This document shows, one piece after another, positions 35,405-43,261 of a stretch of 64,000 bases of DNA. Source of the DNA: Ruegeria marina (GTDB lineage: Bacteria > Pseudomonadota > Alphaproteobacteria > Rhodobacterales > Rhodobacteraceae); contig NZ_FMZV01000002.1 of assembly GCF_900101475.1 (NCBI RefSeq), positions 1 to 64,000 on the forward strand. The letters are read 5' to 3'. Positions within the stretch are counted from its first letter, which is position 1, and each line of letters begins with the position of its first letter. Position numbers and translations under genes: made by a program. The notes below the pieces were generated by a model. It was not told the DNA's origin. It did no database searches and saw only the letters and a list, made by a program, of their open reading frames with translations.

Positions 35405-37192
35405 TCAGTTCGAGGTGAGCGTATATCCAGCCCCCTCGCCGGGCTCAAGCTGTGGCCTGAGACCAAGAAGCGGTGCGACCCGGCCGGTCAGTTCGGCGGC
35501 CACCGGCACGGCGGTCCAGCCGGCGGTACGGCGCTTTTCGCCATAAGCGACGATCCATGGCTCGTCGAGCGTGACGACCAGCACGTATTTCGGGTCGTTG
35601 GCAGGGAAAATGCTGGCAAAGGTGGCGATTACCTTATCCTCGTAGTAACCGCCGCGCGGCTTGGGCTTGTCGGCGGTGCCGGTCTTGCCGCCCACCTGGT
35701 AACCTGGCACTTCACCAAAGCTGGCGGTGCCGCTTGTGACCACCTGGCGCAGCATCATCCGGGCCTGACGTGCGGCGTTCTCCGACATCACGCGCGGACC
35801 GTATTGCGGTCCTTTCTGCTTCAGGATTGTCGGGCTGACGTACTGGCCGCCATTAGCGATGGCGGCATATCCGGCCGCCAGATGCATGGGGCTGGTCGAC
35901 AGGCCGTGGCCGTAGGAGATTGTCACGGTGCTGAGTTCGCCCCATGTCTTGGGTTTCAGCGGCTGGCCGCCCGCGGCCTCGACGATCTCGAACGGGGTCG
36001 GGTCGAACATGCCCAGCGCGCCCAGGAACTGCTGCTGACGCTCGGACCCGATCTGGAGGGCCAGGCGCCCGGTTCCCCGGTTCGAGCTGTGCACGATCAC
36101 GTCGGCGACACTGATCTTGCCGTAGTTCTTGTTGTTGAACTCGCCGATCGGGAACCTGCCGATCCGCATAGGACCCGAGGTGTCGATCACGGTTTCGGAA
36201 CTCACCAGCCCCAGATCGACCGCCTGCGCGGCAGTAAAGATCTTGAACACGGACCCCAATTCGTAAACACCCTGCACATAGCGGTTGAAAAGCGGACTGT
36301 CGGAAGGATCGAACCCGCTGGTGGGCGGGCGCGGGCGGTCATTGGGGTCGAAGGACGGCAGCGATGCGGCGGCCACTACCTCGCCGGTGTGCACATTCAT
36401 CAGGACCGCCGAGGCGCCCTTGGCATTCATGATCTTCATGCCGCCATAGAGCACCTGTTCCATGGCGGCCTGTACCGAAAGATCGAGCGACAGCTGGAGC
36501 GGCTTGTCCCCATTGGCAGGGTCGCGCAGGTAGCCGTCGAACTGCTTTTCCACCCCGGCGACGCCGATGACCTCTGCCGCCTCTACCCCTTCACGTCCAA
36601 AGCCGGCTCCGCCCAGGACATGGGCGGCAAGCTGGCCGTTGGGATAAAGCCGCATTTCGCGCGGTCCGAACAGCAGGCCCGGATCGCCGATGTCATGAAC
36701 CGCCTGTTTCTGCTCGGGGCTGATGCGTTTCTTGATCCAGATGAATTTCCGCGTGCCGGTGAAATCCCGGATCAGCCGGTCCTTGTCGAGATCGGGAAAC
36801 ACGCGGGCCAGACCTTCGGCGGCGGCCACCGGATCGACCATCAGGGGCGGCTGGGCATAAAGCGAATGGGTTTCGAAGTTGGTTGCCAGCAGGCGCCCTT
36901 CGCGGTCGATGATGTCGGCGCGCTGGGTCGCGATGGCCGCTCCGGTCGCGCTGGCCATCGGCTCTTGCGCCTCGGAAGAGGCGAGCATCCCCATGCGTGC
37001 CCCAATGACCGAGAACGCACAGAAAAAGAACACGCCCAGCACCAGTAGCCGCCCCTCGGCGCGGGCACGGGCGCGGTCCTGCATCTCGTCATGTCGTCGG
37101 CGGATGTTCTCCCGCTCGATCAGATCCGGGTTCTCGCCCTTCGCGCGAGCGTCGAGGATACGGGCCAGCGGGCGCAGCGGAGTACGTATCAT
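35405..37192 (-). CDS. ftsI: Penicillin-binding protein 3 (septal transpeptidase)
   Basis: The class B PBP that cross-links septal peptidoglycan. The 595-residue protein has a cytosolic basic N-terminus, one TM helix (about 48-66; RLLVLGVFFFCAFSVIGARM), a dimerisation domain and the transpeptidase domain with SVFK (Ser314, Lys317), SSN (369-371) and KTG (503-505). The ATG at 37192 overlaps the ftsL stop (ATGA), which decides the start; the frame is open further upstream only because it runs through ftsL. Confidence 0.97.
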   Translation of the reverse strand: MIRTPLRPLARILDARAKGENPDLIERENIRRRHDEMQDRARARAEGRLLVLGVFFFCAFSVIGARMGMLASSEAQEPMASATGAAIATQRADIIDREGRLLATNFETHSLYAQPPLMVDPVAAAEGLARVFPDLDKDRLIRDFTGTRKFIWIKKRISPEQKQAVHDIGDPGLLFGPREMRLYPNGQLAAHVLGGAGFGREGVEAAEVIGVAGVEKQFDGYLRDPANGDKPLQLSLDLSVQAAMEQVLYGGMKIMNAKGASAVLMNVHTGEVVAAASLPSFDPNDRPRPPTSGFDPSDSPLFNRYVQGVYELGSVFKIFTAAQAVDLGLVSSETVIDTSGPMRIGRFPIGEFNNKNYGKISVADVIVHSSNRGTGRLALQIGSERQQQFLGALGMFDPTPFEIVEAAGGQPLKPKTWGELSTVTISYGHGLSTSPMHLAAGYAAIANGGQYVSPTILKQKGPQYGPRVMSENAARQARMMLRQVVTSGTASFGEVPGYQVGGKTGTADKPKPRGGYYEDKVIATFASIFPANDPKYVLVVTLDEPWIVAYGEKRRTAGWTAVPVAAELTGRVAPLLGLRPQLEPGEGAGYTLTSN

Positions 37193-37557
37193 GGCTGTTG
37201 CTCCGGCGGCAGGGTTCCGGCATCGGAAAAATTCGAGACATCGACACCGTCGATGATCGGCAGCGCGGGATCGACCGCGTACATGATATCGGCCACCCGG
37301 CCGAACTGGTCGGGGCGCATGGGCAACAGGCCCAGGCGCTCGAAATTCAGATCCGCCAGTTCCCGCAGCCGGTCCGGACGGTTGAGATAGGCCCATTCCG
37401 CGCGCAAGACGCTCAACCGCACCTGTGCCGCGCCGATCTGGCGCTGCAACCGCTGAGTATCATTCAGCACCTCTTGCGTGCGATAGTTTTCCTGGTAGGC
37501 CCAGAGCGCCGACCCCAGAACCGCCAGCGCGGTCAGCACATAAATCACGCTTTTCAC
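37189..37557 (-). CDS. ftsL: Cell division protein FtsL
   Basis: A 122-residue bitopic protein: a short cytosolic end, TM helix (about 3-20; [20 protein letters not shown]), then a periplasmic leucine-zipper-like coiled coil (about 25-65; [38 protein letters not shown]). The [10 protein letters not shown] motif is typical of alphaproteobacterial FtsL. Both ends overlap neighbours by 4 bases (rsmH before, ftsI after). Confidence 0.92.
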   Translation of the reverse strand: MKSVIYVLTALAVLGSALWAYQENYRTQEVLNDTQRLQRQIGAAQVRLSVLRAEWAYLNRPDRLRELADLNFERLGLLPMRPDQFGRVADIMYAVDPALPIIDGVDVSNFSDAGTLPPEQQP

Positions 37558-38549
37558 CGCGGTCCCCCCTTGAGTTGCGGCATCCCTATCGATTTGGCGT
37601 CGATTTCTCCGGCCGGAGCGTCGGTACGGATCGCAACCCGCAGCTTGGCCGACCGCGCCCTGGGATTTTCGGACAGTTCCTGGTCATCGGGACCAACCGC
37701 CTTGCGCGTCAGCAGTTCGAAACGGGGCTGATCCTCGATCGTTTCGGGCGCGAACCTGTTCGCGCGCCCGGTGCGCCCGGCGCGCGCCTGAAGGAAGCGT
37801 TTGACCATCCGGTCCTCGATCGAGTGGAAGGTCACCACCGCCAGCTTGCCGCCCGGCTTCAAGGCGCGTTCAGCGGCGATCAGGCCCTTGAACAGTTCCT
37901 CGTATTCGGCGTTCACCGCAATGCGAAGCGCCTGAAAACTGCGTGTCGCGGGATGCGACTGCCCCGGTTTGGCGCGCGGCAGGCAGCTTTCGACAATTGC
38001 GGCCAGTTGCAGCGTGGTTTCGATTGGCGCCCCTGCCCGCGCCTTGACGATGGCGCGCGCGATGCGACGGCTGGCGCGCTCCTCGCCGTAATGAAAAAGG
38101 ATATCGGCCAATTCGCCCTCGGATGCCGAATTCACCAGATCCGCCGCGCTCGGCCCTTCCTGGCTCATCCGCATGTCCAGCGGCCCGTCCTTCATGAAGG
38201 AAAACCCGCGCTCGGCCTGGTCGATCTGCATCGAGGAAACCCCGAGATCCAGCACGATCCCGTCAAGTCCCGAGGCATATTCGTCCAGGCGGGAGAAGAC
38301 GCCGAGTTGCATCACCAGCCGGTCGCCGTATTCCGACGCCCAGTCAGCGGCCATTTCGAAGGCGAGGGGATCGCGGTCAACGGCAATCACCCGTTCGGCC
38401 CCAGCGGCCAGAAGCCCCCGCGTGTAACCGCCCGCACCGAAAGTACCATCAAGCCAGACGCCCGAAACCGGCGCGACAGCCGCCAGAAGAGGGCGCAGCA
38501 GAACCGGGATATGGGGGGTGGCGGAAGGGGGGGCGGCGGCAGCGGACAT
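37554..38549 (-). CDS. rsmH: 16S rRNA (cytosine1402-N4)-methyltransferase
   Basis: RsmH (MraW) methylates N4 of C1402 in the ribosomal P site using SAM. The 331-residue protein begins [13 protein letters not shown] after a short Ala/Pro tail and has the SAM loop [42 protein letters not shown] and [19 protein letters not shown] 38549 lies 4 bases past the mraZ stop, with TGAGG upstream. Confidence 0.96.
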   Translation of the reverse strand: MSAAAAPPSATPHIPVLLRPLLAAVAPVSGVWLDGTFGAGGYTRGLLAAGAERVIAVDRDPLAFEMAADWASEYGDRLVMQLGVFSRLDEYASGLDGIVLDLGVSSMQIDQAERGFSFMKDGPLDMRMSQEGPSAADLVNSASEGELADILFHYGEERASRRIARAIVKARAGAPIETTLQLAAIVESCLPRAKPGQSHPATRSFQALRIAVNAEYEELFKGLIAAERALKPGGKLAVVTFHSIEDRMVKRFLQARAGRTGRANRFAPETIEDQPRFELLTRKAVGPDDQELSENPRARSAKLRVAIRTDAPAGEIDAKSIGMPQLKGGPR

Positions 38550-38553
38550 GGCC

Positions 38554-39057
38554 TCAGGTGCCCCCGGCCCCATCCAGGAACTGCATCGGATCGAAATCGT
38601 CGGGCAACTCGTCCAGCCACTCTTCGGCGGCGGCAAGTTCCTCGGCCTCGTAGGTCGCGGGGTTCCAGATCTGAAAGGTGTCGCCGGCAGCGATGAAGAA
38701 GGCCTCGTCGTTCAGATCTATCTTCTGGCGCAGCTTGGCCGGAAGAACCAGGCGTCCGGTTTCATCGACCGAAGTCGGAAAGGACTGGCCATGGAACATG
38801 CGCTGGAGCATCTTGCGCTCCATCGAGCCGCGCGGCAGCGCGTCGATCTTGGCATCGACCTCGTCGATCGCTTCCATCGTGTAGCATTCAAGGTATTTGC
38901 GGCGATGATCGCCGTAGACGATGACCAGTTCGGGGTTGCCGCCGGACTGCCAATTGGGATCGCCCGCCTCCAGGACACGGCGAAACGAGGCGGGTATCGA
39001 CACCCTCCCCTTAGCATCCACCTTGTGGTGGCTTTCGCCTCTGAACCTGCGCGCCAA
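38554..39057 (-). CDS. mraZ: Transcriptional regulator MraZ
   Basis: MraZ is a double SpoVT/AbrB-fold DNA-binding protein controlling its own dcw operon. The 167-residue product has two repeats: [22 protein letters not shown] (about 4-25) and [22 protein letters not shown] (about 95-115). No ATG fits the family N-terminus. TTG 39057 gives the usual MARRFRGE start and has AAAGGGA 8 bases upstream, so it is chosen over upstream in-frame ATGs, which would read through the leader terminator. Confidence 0.93.
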   Translation of the reverse strand: MARRFRGESHHKVDAKGRVSIPASFRRVLEAGDPNWQSGGNPELVIVYGDHRRKYLECYTMEAIDEVDAKIDALPRGSMERKMLQRMFHGQSFPTSVDETGRLVLPAKLRQKIDLNDEAFFIAAGDTFQIWNPATYEAEELAAAEEWLDELPDDFDPMQFLDGAGGT

Positions 39058-39103
39058 GCTGATTGTCCCTTTCGCCTGCGCCCCGTTGAACTTTCGTCCC
39101 CAG

Positions 39104-39320
39104 AATGAAAACGGCGGGTTGATCTGCTGCCACTGATCAACCCGCCGACTTAGCCCGCCTTGCGGGGTGTCCGACTGCGCGCGCCACCTGGGGGGATGTC
39201 TGCTCGCTCGCGCGCCGGATCTCTTGGTTCGATGAAAGCGAGATGCCTGTATGAAACCTTTTTGTTCTTGAACGGGATCGTTTGGTGTCCCTGTCGCCTC
39301 GTCCTCATCGGATGCATTAG
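39104..39320 (-). ncRNA. UpsM-like sRNA from the mraZ 5' leader (candidate)
   Basis: In Rhodobacter sphaeroides the abundant sRNA UpsM is made by termination in the long 5' UTR of mraZ. Here the same position, minus strand upstream of mraZ, has a strong terminator 50 bases before the start codon and no gene for several hundred bases upstream. The 3' end is set by the terminator at 39107-39147; the 5' end is a guess from the roughly 200-nt size of UpsM. Primary sequence identity to UpsM was not checked. Confidence 0.45.
39107..39147 (-). terminator. Intrinsic terminator in the mraZ leader
   Basis: A 13-bp perfect stem CGGCGGGTTGATC/GATCAACCCGCCG (39147-39135 with 39124-39112) with a 10-base loop, followed by TTTTC on the minus strand. 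It stands 50 bases upstream of the mraZ TTG, so readthrough must occur for dcw expression from an upstream promoter. Confidence 0.85.
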
Positions 39321-40022
39321 GGATGACATGGGAAATTATGGAAATCAACTGAATTTTGCGGGAACTTTCTTTGCCATACCCATAGAGATACCTTCTCAAT
39401 GGCAACGGTGAACAAATACTTCAGCTCAGTTTGTATCCATACAAAATAAAACCACAAAATATGGGGTGCTACACACAGTACCGCGATATCCCAGAAAATC
39501 CCGGAAAAATCTCGACAGCCTCCAGAGGTGCACCCATGTTCCACCAATGTTCCGAAGACTGATCGCGAATCATCCTGATACCAGCGCAACATTTCAGAGA
39601 TGGGACAGGGGACGGCCAGAGTAGACCCATGAATTCCCATGAGCACGACCATCAAATTCCACAAATCGAATCCCCGACGATGTTCGCCCCCGCGCCGAGC
39701 CTGGAGAAACATGAAATGGACCTTGAAACGAAGCCGGCCCGACATGTCCGAATCTTTTTTTTGCGATCAAAACTAAGTCACGTCGCGTAACTTGCGAGCA
39801 TGAAGGCTTGCGACCCCTGACAGGCCCCGGCGCCCGTTCCGGGCCGCAATACGCGAAACCTCAAGGAAACAAGGAAAATTCTTCGATTCCATGGGGTTTG
39901 CGGCCAAGTATGCAATTGCTGCATGGCAGCATTGTTCCGAAAGGCTATTGTGCAGATGCAGCATTCGCCTATCTTCGATCTCAACAGAACGGCACGACGC
40001 AGCGCCGAAAGAACAGATACGG
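39321..40022. other. AT-richer divergent intergenic region mraZ/DUF1127
   Basis: About 700 bases with clearly higher A+T than the genes around it (for example 39410-39470 and a T9 run near 39755). Open frames here lack ribosome sites and look random. It should hold the distal dcw promoter(s), the UpsM 5' end and the DUF1127 promoter. Assignable by eye is only the dyad at 39915-39937. Confidence 0.5.
39915..39937 (+). promoter_or_regulatory. PhaR-like operator candidate in front of the DUF1127 gene
   Basis: ATTGCTGCATGGCAGC followed by ATTGTTC, containing a perfect 6-3-6 inverted repeat TGCTGC-ATG-GCAGCA (39917-39931). It matches the element at 629-651 in 20 of 23 positions and ends 85 bases upstream of the start at 40023. 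Confidence 0.45.
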
Positions 40023-40256
40023 ATGACGACAATGGCAATGGCAAGCGAACACGGCGCGGTAAAGGTCGAACAGGGTTTCGGCATTTCCGCAATGATCGAA
40101 GCGGCAATGGCGCGTTTCGCCCGTTACCGCGTTTACCGCGAGACGGTGAATGAATTGTCCAGCCTGTCGGGTCGCGAGCTTGCAGACCTCGGCCTGCATC
40201 GTTCGATGATCAAGCGCATCGCCCTGCAGGCGGCGCAAGAACACCAGGCGCGCTGA
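40023..40256 (+). CDS. DUF1127 small protein (CcaF1-like)
   Basis: A 77-residue protein whose C-terminal 40 residues form the DUF1127 domain (RYRVYRETVNELSSLSGRELADLGLHRSMIKRIAL), an Arg-rich helix pair. In Rhodobacter sphaeroides the DUF1127 protein CcaF1 is encoded directly upstream of the CcsR sRNAs, is co-transcribed with them and binds RNA. The arrangement here is the same, so an RNA-binding role in sRNA maturation is a good inference. ATG 40023 is one of three close in-frame ATGs (40032, 40038 also) and the Shine-Dalgarno is weak. Confidence 0.88.
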   Translation: MTTMAMASEHGAVKVEQGFGISAMIEAAMARFARYRVYRETVNELSSLSGRELADLGLHRSMIKRIALQAAQEHQAR

Positions 40257-40274
40257 GCGCAAGAGTTTGACGGA

Positions 40275-40564
40275 TCAGGCCTCTCTCCTCCTCCCTGGGG
40301 CCTGAAACAAGGCGGCGGCATCCTCCTCCTCCCTGATGCCGCCGCATCAATACCGGCAAAGCAAGCCGGAACGTAATGCACCGGGTTCTCCTCCTCCCTT
40401 TCCCGGTGTTGAAAGAGCGCGGCGGTGCCTTCCTCCTCCCTGCACCGCCGCGACCTTCTTCCGGGCTTGGTCCCGGCGCGACATACATCGGGGCCTCTCC
40501 TCCTCCCTGCTCCGGTGTTGCAAAGAACGGCGGTTCCCCCTCCTCCTCCCTGGGAACCGCCGTT
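40275..40564 (+). ncRNA. CcsR-like sRNA cluster: three units, six CCTCCTCCC hairpins
   Basis: Six stem-loops carry CCTCCTCCC in the loop. Stems: TCAGGCC/GGCCTGA (40275-40305), an 11-bp stem (40312-40345), CACCGGG/CCCGGTG (40379-40408), an 11-bp stem (40418-40452), CGGGGC/GCTCCG (40489-40514) and a 13-bp stem (40526-40564). They alternate short and long, giving three units spaced 104-110 bases. Small hairpins without the motif (near 40354-40370 and 40461-40476) separate them. This is the layout of the CcsR RNAs of Rhodobacter (two CCUCCUCCC loops each, behind a DUF1127 gene), which respond to stress and affect C1 metabolism. The loop is complementary to Shine-Dalgarno sequences. Confidence 0.88.
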
Positions 40565-40570
40565 TCTTTT
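40526..40570 (+). terminator. Terminator of the DUF1127-CcsR transcript
   Basis: The last hairpin of the cluster: a 13-bp stem AACGGCGGTTCCC/GGGAACCGCCGTT followed by TCTTTT. Its loop also carries CCTCCTCCC, so the terminator doubles as part of the last sRNA. Confidence 0.88.
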
Positions 40571-40592
40571 CCATTTTGCCCGCAAAACGAAA

Positions 40593-40657
40593 GGGGGCTC
40601 CGCCCCCGTCACCTCCGGTGACTCCCCCGGAGTATTTTCGACCAGAAAGAAGCAGCC
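40593..40657 (-). repeat. Dispersed intergenic repeat, copy E
   Basis: Read on the minus strand: GGCTGCTTCTTTCTGGTCG, AAAATACTCCGGGGGAGTC, an inverted repeat CACC/GGTG and the hairpin GGGGGCGGAGCCCCC. It begins 34 bases past the uvrD stop, in uvrD orientation, and fills the gap to the CcsR terminator. Confidence 0.85.
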
Positions 40658-40691
40658 AATCAGGCAGGCGACCGGACGGTCGGGCGAAGGG

Positions 40692-43091
40692 TCAGAACGG
40701 GACGTCGGTACCGTTCGTCAGGAAACGGGCCACGACCTTCTTCAGACCGGCCTTGTCGAAATCGACCTCGACCTTGTCCCCCTCGATGCCGGCAACCTGG
40801 CCATAGCCGAACTTCTGGTGAAACACGCGCTCCCCGATCGCAAAGCTGGCGACGGCATCGAGGTCGATGACCGTGTGCCGGGTTTCGCGCGGCTGTGACA
40901 TGCCGTATTGCCCCTGCCGCGCCTGAAGCCTTTTCCAGCCCGGCGAGTTGTATCCGTCTGCCGCCGCCGCACGGCTTTCGATTCCCCGGGACGGGGCAAT
41001 GTTGCCGCCGTAGAGGCCGGGCGGCGTGAGCACCTCGACATGATCTTCGGGCAGTTCGTCGATGAACCGCGACGGCAGCGCATTCTGCCACTGGCCGAAA
41101 ACGCGCCGGTTGGCTGCGAAGGAAATGGTGCAGACCTCTTCGGCGCGGGTGATGCCGACATAGGCCAGCCTGCGCTCCTCCTCCAGCCCCTTGAGGCCGC
41201 TTTCATCCATCGAGCGCTGCGACGGGAACAGCCCGTCCTCCCATCCCGGCAGGAACACGACCGGAAACTCCAGCCCCTTGGCGGCGTGCAGCGTCATGAT
41301 CGACACCTTGGCCCCGTCCTCGGCCTGCTCGTTGTCCATGATCAGGCTGACATGTTCGAGGAATCCTTGCAGGTTCTCGAAATTGTCGAGCTGGTTGACC
41401 AGTTCCTTGAGGTTTTCCAGCCGCCCGGGCGCCTCGGGCGTCTTGTCGTTCTGCCACATGGCGGTGTAGCCGGATTCATCGAGGATGATCTGGGCCAGTT
41501 CGACATGACTGACCTCGGGCGTACCGAATTGAACGGGCGGCGCATCATCGTCGATGACGGCGTCATCCTCGGCCACGACACCCTGGCTGCGTGTCATCCG
41601 GCCCCAGCGCGCCAGATCCTCGACCAGTTGCGACAGCGCCGCGCCGCCCTTGCCCTTGATCGCGCCCTCGGCGACCGCGATCCGCGCCCCGTCGACCAGG
41701 GACACGCCGTTTTCACGGGCCACGCGCTGGATGGTCTGCATCGCCTTGTCGCCCAGGCCGCGCTTGGGCACGTTGGCGATACGCTCGAAGGCCAGATCGT
41801 CGGCGGGCGAGACCACAAGCCGGAAATAGGCCATAGCGTCACGGATTTCCGCCCGTTCGTAGAAGCGTGGACCGCCGATCACCTTGTAGGGCAGGCCGAT
41901 GGTCAGGAACCTGTCCTCGAAGGCGCGCATCTGGTGGGCGGCGCGGACAAGAATCGCCATCCGGTCCAGATCCATGGGCCGCACGCCGCGGGTGCCGCGC
42001 TGCATGGCCTCGATCTCCTCGCCGATCCAGCGCGCTTCCTCCTCGCCATCCCAATGGCCGATCAGCCGTACCTTTTCGCCCTCTTCCGCCTCGGTCCACA
42101 ATTCCTTGCCCAGACGCCCTTCGTTGCCGCGAATGACATTCGCGGCGGCGGCCAGGATGTGCGGGGTCGAACGGTAGTTCTGTTCCAGCCGCACCACATG
42201 GGCGCCTGGGAAATCCTTCTCGAACCGCAGGATGTTGCCCACCTCCGCCCCGCGCCAGCCATAGATCGACTGGTCGTCGTCACCCACGCAGCAGATGTTG
42301 CGATGCCCGCCGGCCAGCAGGCGCAGCCAGAGGTATTGGGCTACGTTGGTATCCTGGTACTCATCCACAAGGATGTAACGGAACCAGCGCTGGTATTGCG
42401 TGAGCACGTCCGGGTTGGCCTGGAAGATCGTCACCATATGCAAGAGCAGATCGCCGAAATCCACCGCGTTCAGTTCGCGCAGGCGGGTCTGGTATTGCGC
42501 GTAAAGCTCCACGCCCTTGTGATTGTAGGCTCCTGCATCCGCCGCCGGGATCCTGTCCGGGGTCAATGCCCTGTTCTTCCAGCCGTCGATGATGTTGAGC
42601 AGCAGGCGCGCCGGCCAGCGCTTGTCATCCATGTTGGCAGCCTGGACCAGTTGCTTGAGCAGGCGCAGCTGATCGTCGGTATCCAGAATGGTGAAGTTCG
42701 ACTTCAGGTCGACCAGCTCGGCATGACGCCGCAAGAGTTTCACACAGATCGAATGGAACGTGCCAAGCCAGGGCATGCCCTCGGCCGGCTGCCCGAGCAT
42801 GCGGCCCACCCGCAACTTCATCTCGCGCGCAGCCTTGTTGGTAAAGGTCACGGCAAGGATCTCGTTCGGGCGGGCGCGCCCCGTCATCAGCAGGTGCACG
42901 ATGCGCGCGGTCAAAGCCTTGGTCTTGCCGGTCCCTGCCCCGGCCAGCATCAGCACCGGCCCGTCCAGGCGCTCCACCGCCTCCCGTTGCGCCGGGTTCA
43001 GATCGTCCAGATAGGGGGCCGGACGCGCCGCCATTGCACGCGCGGACAGTGATGCGCCTTCAAAGGCGTCCATTTCGTCATGACTGCTCAT
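40692..43091 (-). CDS. uvrD: ATP-dependent DNA helicase UvrD/PcrA
   Basis: A 799-residue superfamily 1A 3'-5' helicase for mismatch and excision repair. Walker A is AGAGTGKT (50-57), Walker B VDEYQDTN, with GDDDQSIYGWRGA, LEQNYRSTPHIL, ITLHAAKGLEFP-like (MTLHAAKGLEFPVVFLPG) and VGITRAEE motifs in order. The C-terminal 55 residues form the PcrA-type Tudor-like domain (FAIGERVFHQKFGYGQVAGIEGDKVEVDF). ATG 43091 has only a weak ribosome site; the frame extends three codons to a TTG. A GTTC-N7-GTTC site lies 44 bases upstream, so SOS control is possible. Confidence 0.95.
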   Translation of the reverse strand: MSSHDEMDAFEGASLSARAMAARPAPYLDDLNPAQREAVERLDGPVLMLAGAGTGKTKALTARIVHLLMTGRARPNEILAVTFTNKAAREMKLRVGRMLGQPAEGMPWLGTFHSICVKLLRRHAELVDLKSNFTILDTDDQLRLLKQLVQAANMDDKRWPARLLLNIIDGWKNRALTPDRIPAADAGAYNHKGVELYAQYQTRLRELNAVDFGDLLLHMVTIFQANPDVLTQYQRWFRYILVDEYQDTNVAQYLWLRLLAGGHRNICCVGDDDQSIYGWRGAEVGNILRFEKDFPGAHVVRLEQNYRSTPHILAAAANVIRGNEGRLGKELWTEAEEGEKVRLIGHWDGEEEARWIGEEIEAMQRGTRGVRPMDLDRMAILVRAAHQMRAFEDRFLTIGLPYKVIGGPRFYERAEIRDAMAYFRLVVSPADDLAFERIANVPKRGLGDKAMQTIQRVARENGVSLVDGARIAVAEGAIKGKGGAALSQLVEDLARWGRMTRSQGVVAEDDAVIDDDAPPVQFGTPEVSHVELAQIILDESGYTAMWQNDKTPEAPGRLENLKELVNQLDNFENLQGFLEHVSLIMDNEQAEDGAKVSIMTLHAAKGLEFPVVFLPGWEDGLFPSQRSMDESGLKGLEEERRLAYVGITRAEEVCTISFAANRRVFGQWQNALPSRFIDELPEDHVEVLTPPGLYGGNIAPSRGIESRAAAADGYNSPGWKRLQARQGQYGMSQPRETRHTVIDLDAVASFAIGERVFHQKFGYGQVAGIEGDKVEVDFDKAGLKKVVARFLTNGTDVPF

Positions 43092-43134
43092 GCCAGACAA
43101 ATTACTTCGGGCCCGCGCGGATTGAAAGCCCGGT

Positions 43135-43149
43135 GTTCACGCCTTGTTC
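43135..43149 (+). promoter_or_regulatory. Possible LexA box between uvrD and the hydroxy-acid dehydrogenase
   Basis: GTTC-ACGCCTT-GTTC fits the alphaproteobacterial direct-repeat LexA box. About two such matches are expected by chance in a window this size, so the site is supported mainly by its position in front of a DNA-repair helicase. Confidence 0.4.
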
Positions 43150-43261
43150 GCAATCGCGGAGATTTTCCGAACAAGACACTCTCATGCTGCAATGCAGAAT
43201 CTTTCCGCTCAGTTCCGGGCGGGACTGGACATTTACCCGGCGTCACACATTAATGCGCCGC

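Noticed and set aside
39112-39147. TTGATC...GATCAA upstream of mraZ as an FNR site
   Set aside because: The arms are 10 or more bases apart and belong to a 13-bp terminator stem; FNR needs a 4-base spacer.
39317-39745. 142-codon minus-strand frame upstream of mraZ
   Set aside because: No ribosome site, unusual composition (AT-rich, many Trp/Phe/Cys), no family resemblance, and it overlaps the expected leader and promoter region.
40257-40570. CCTCCTCCC repeats as a CRISPR array or simple tandem repeat
   Set aside because: The conserved 9-mer is too short for a CRISPR repeat, each copy is inside a different stem with compensating bases, and the region ends in a terminator.
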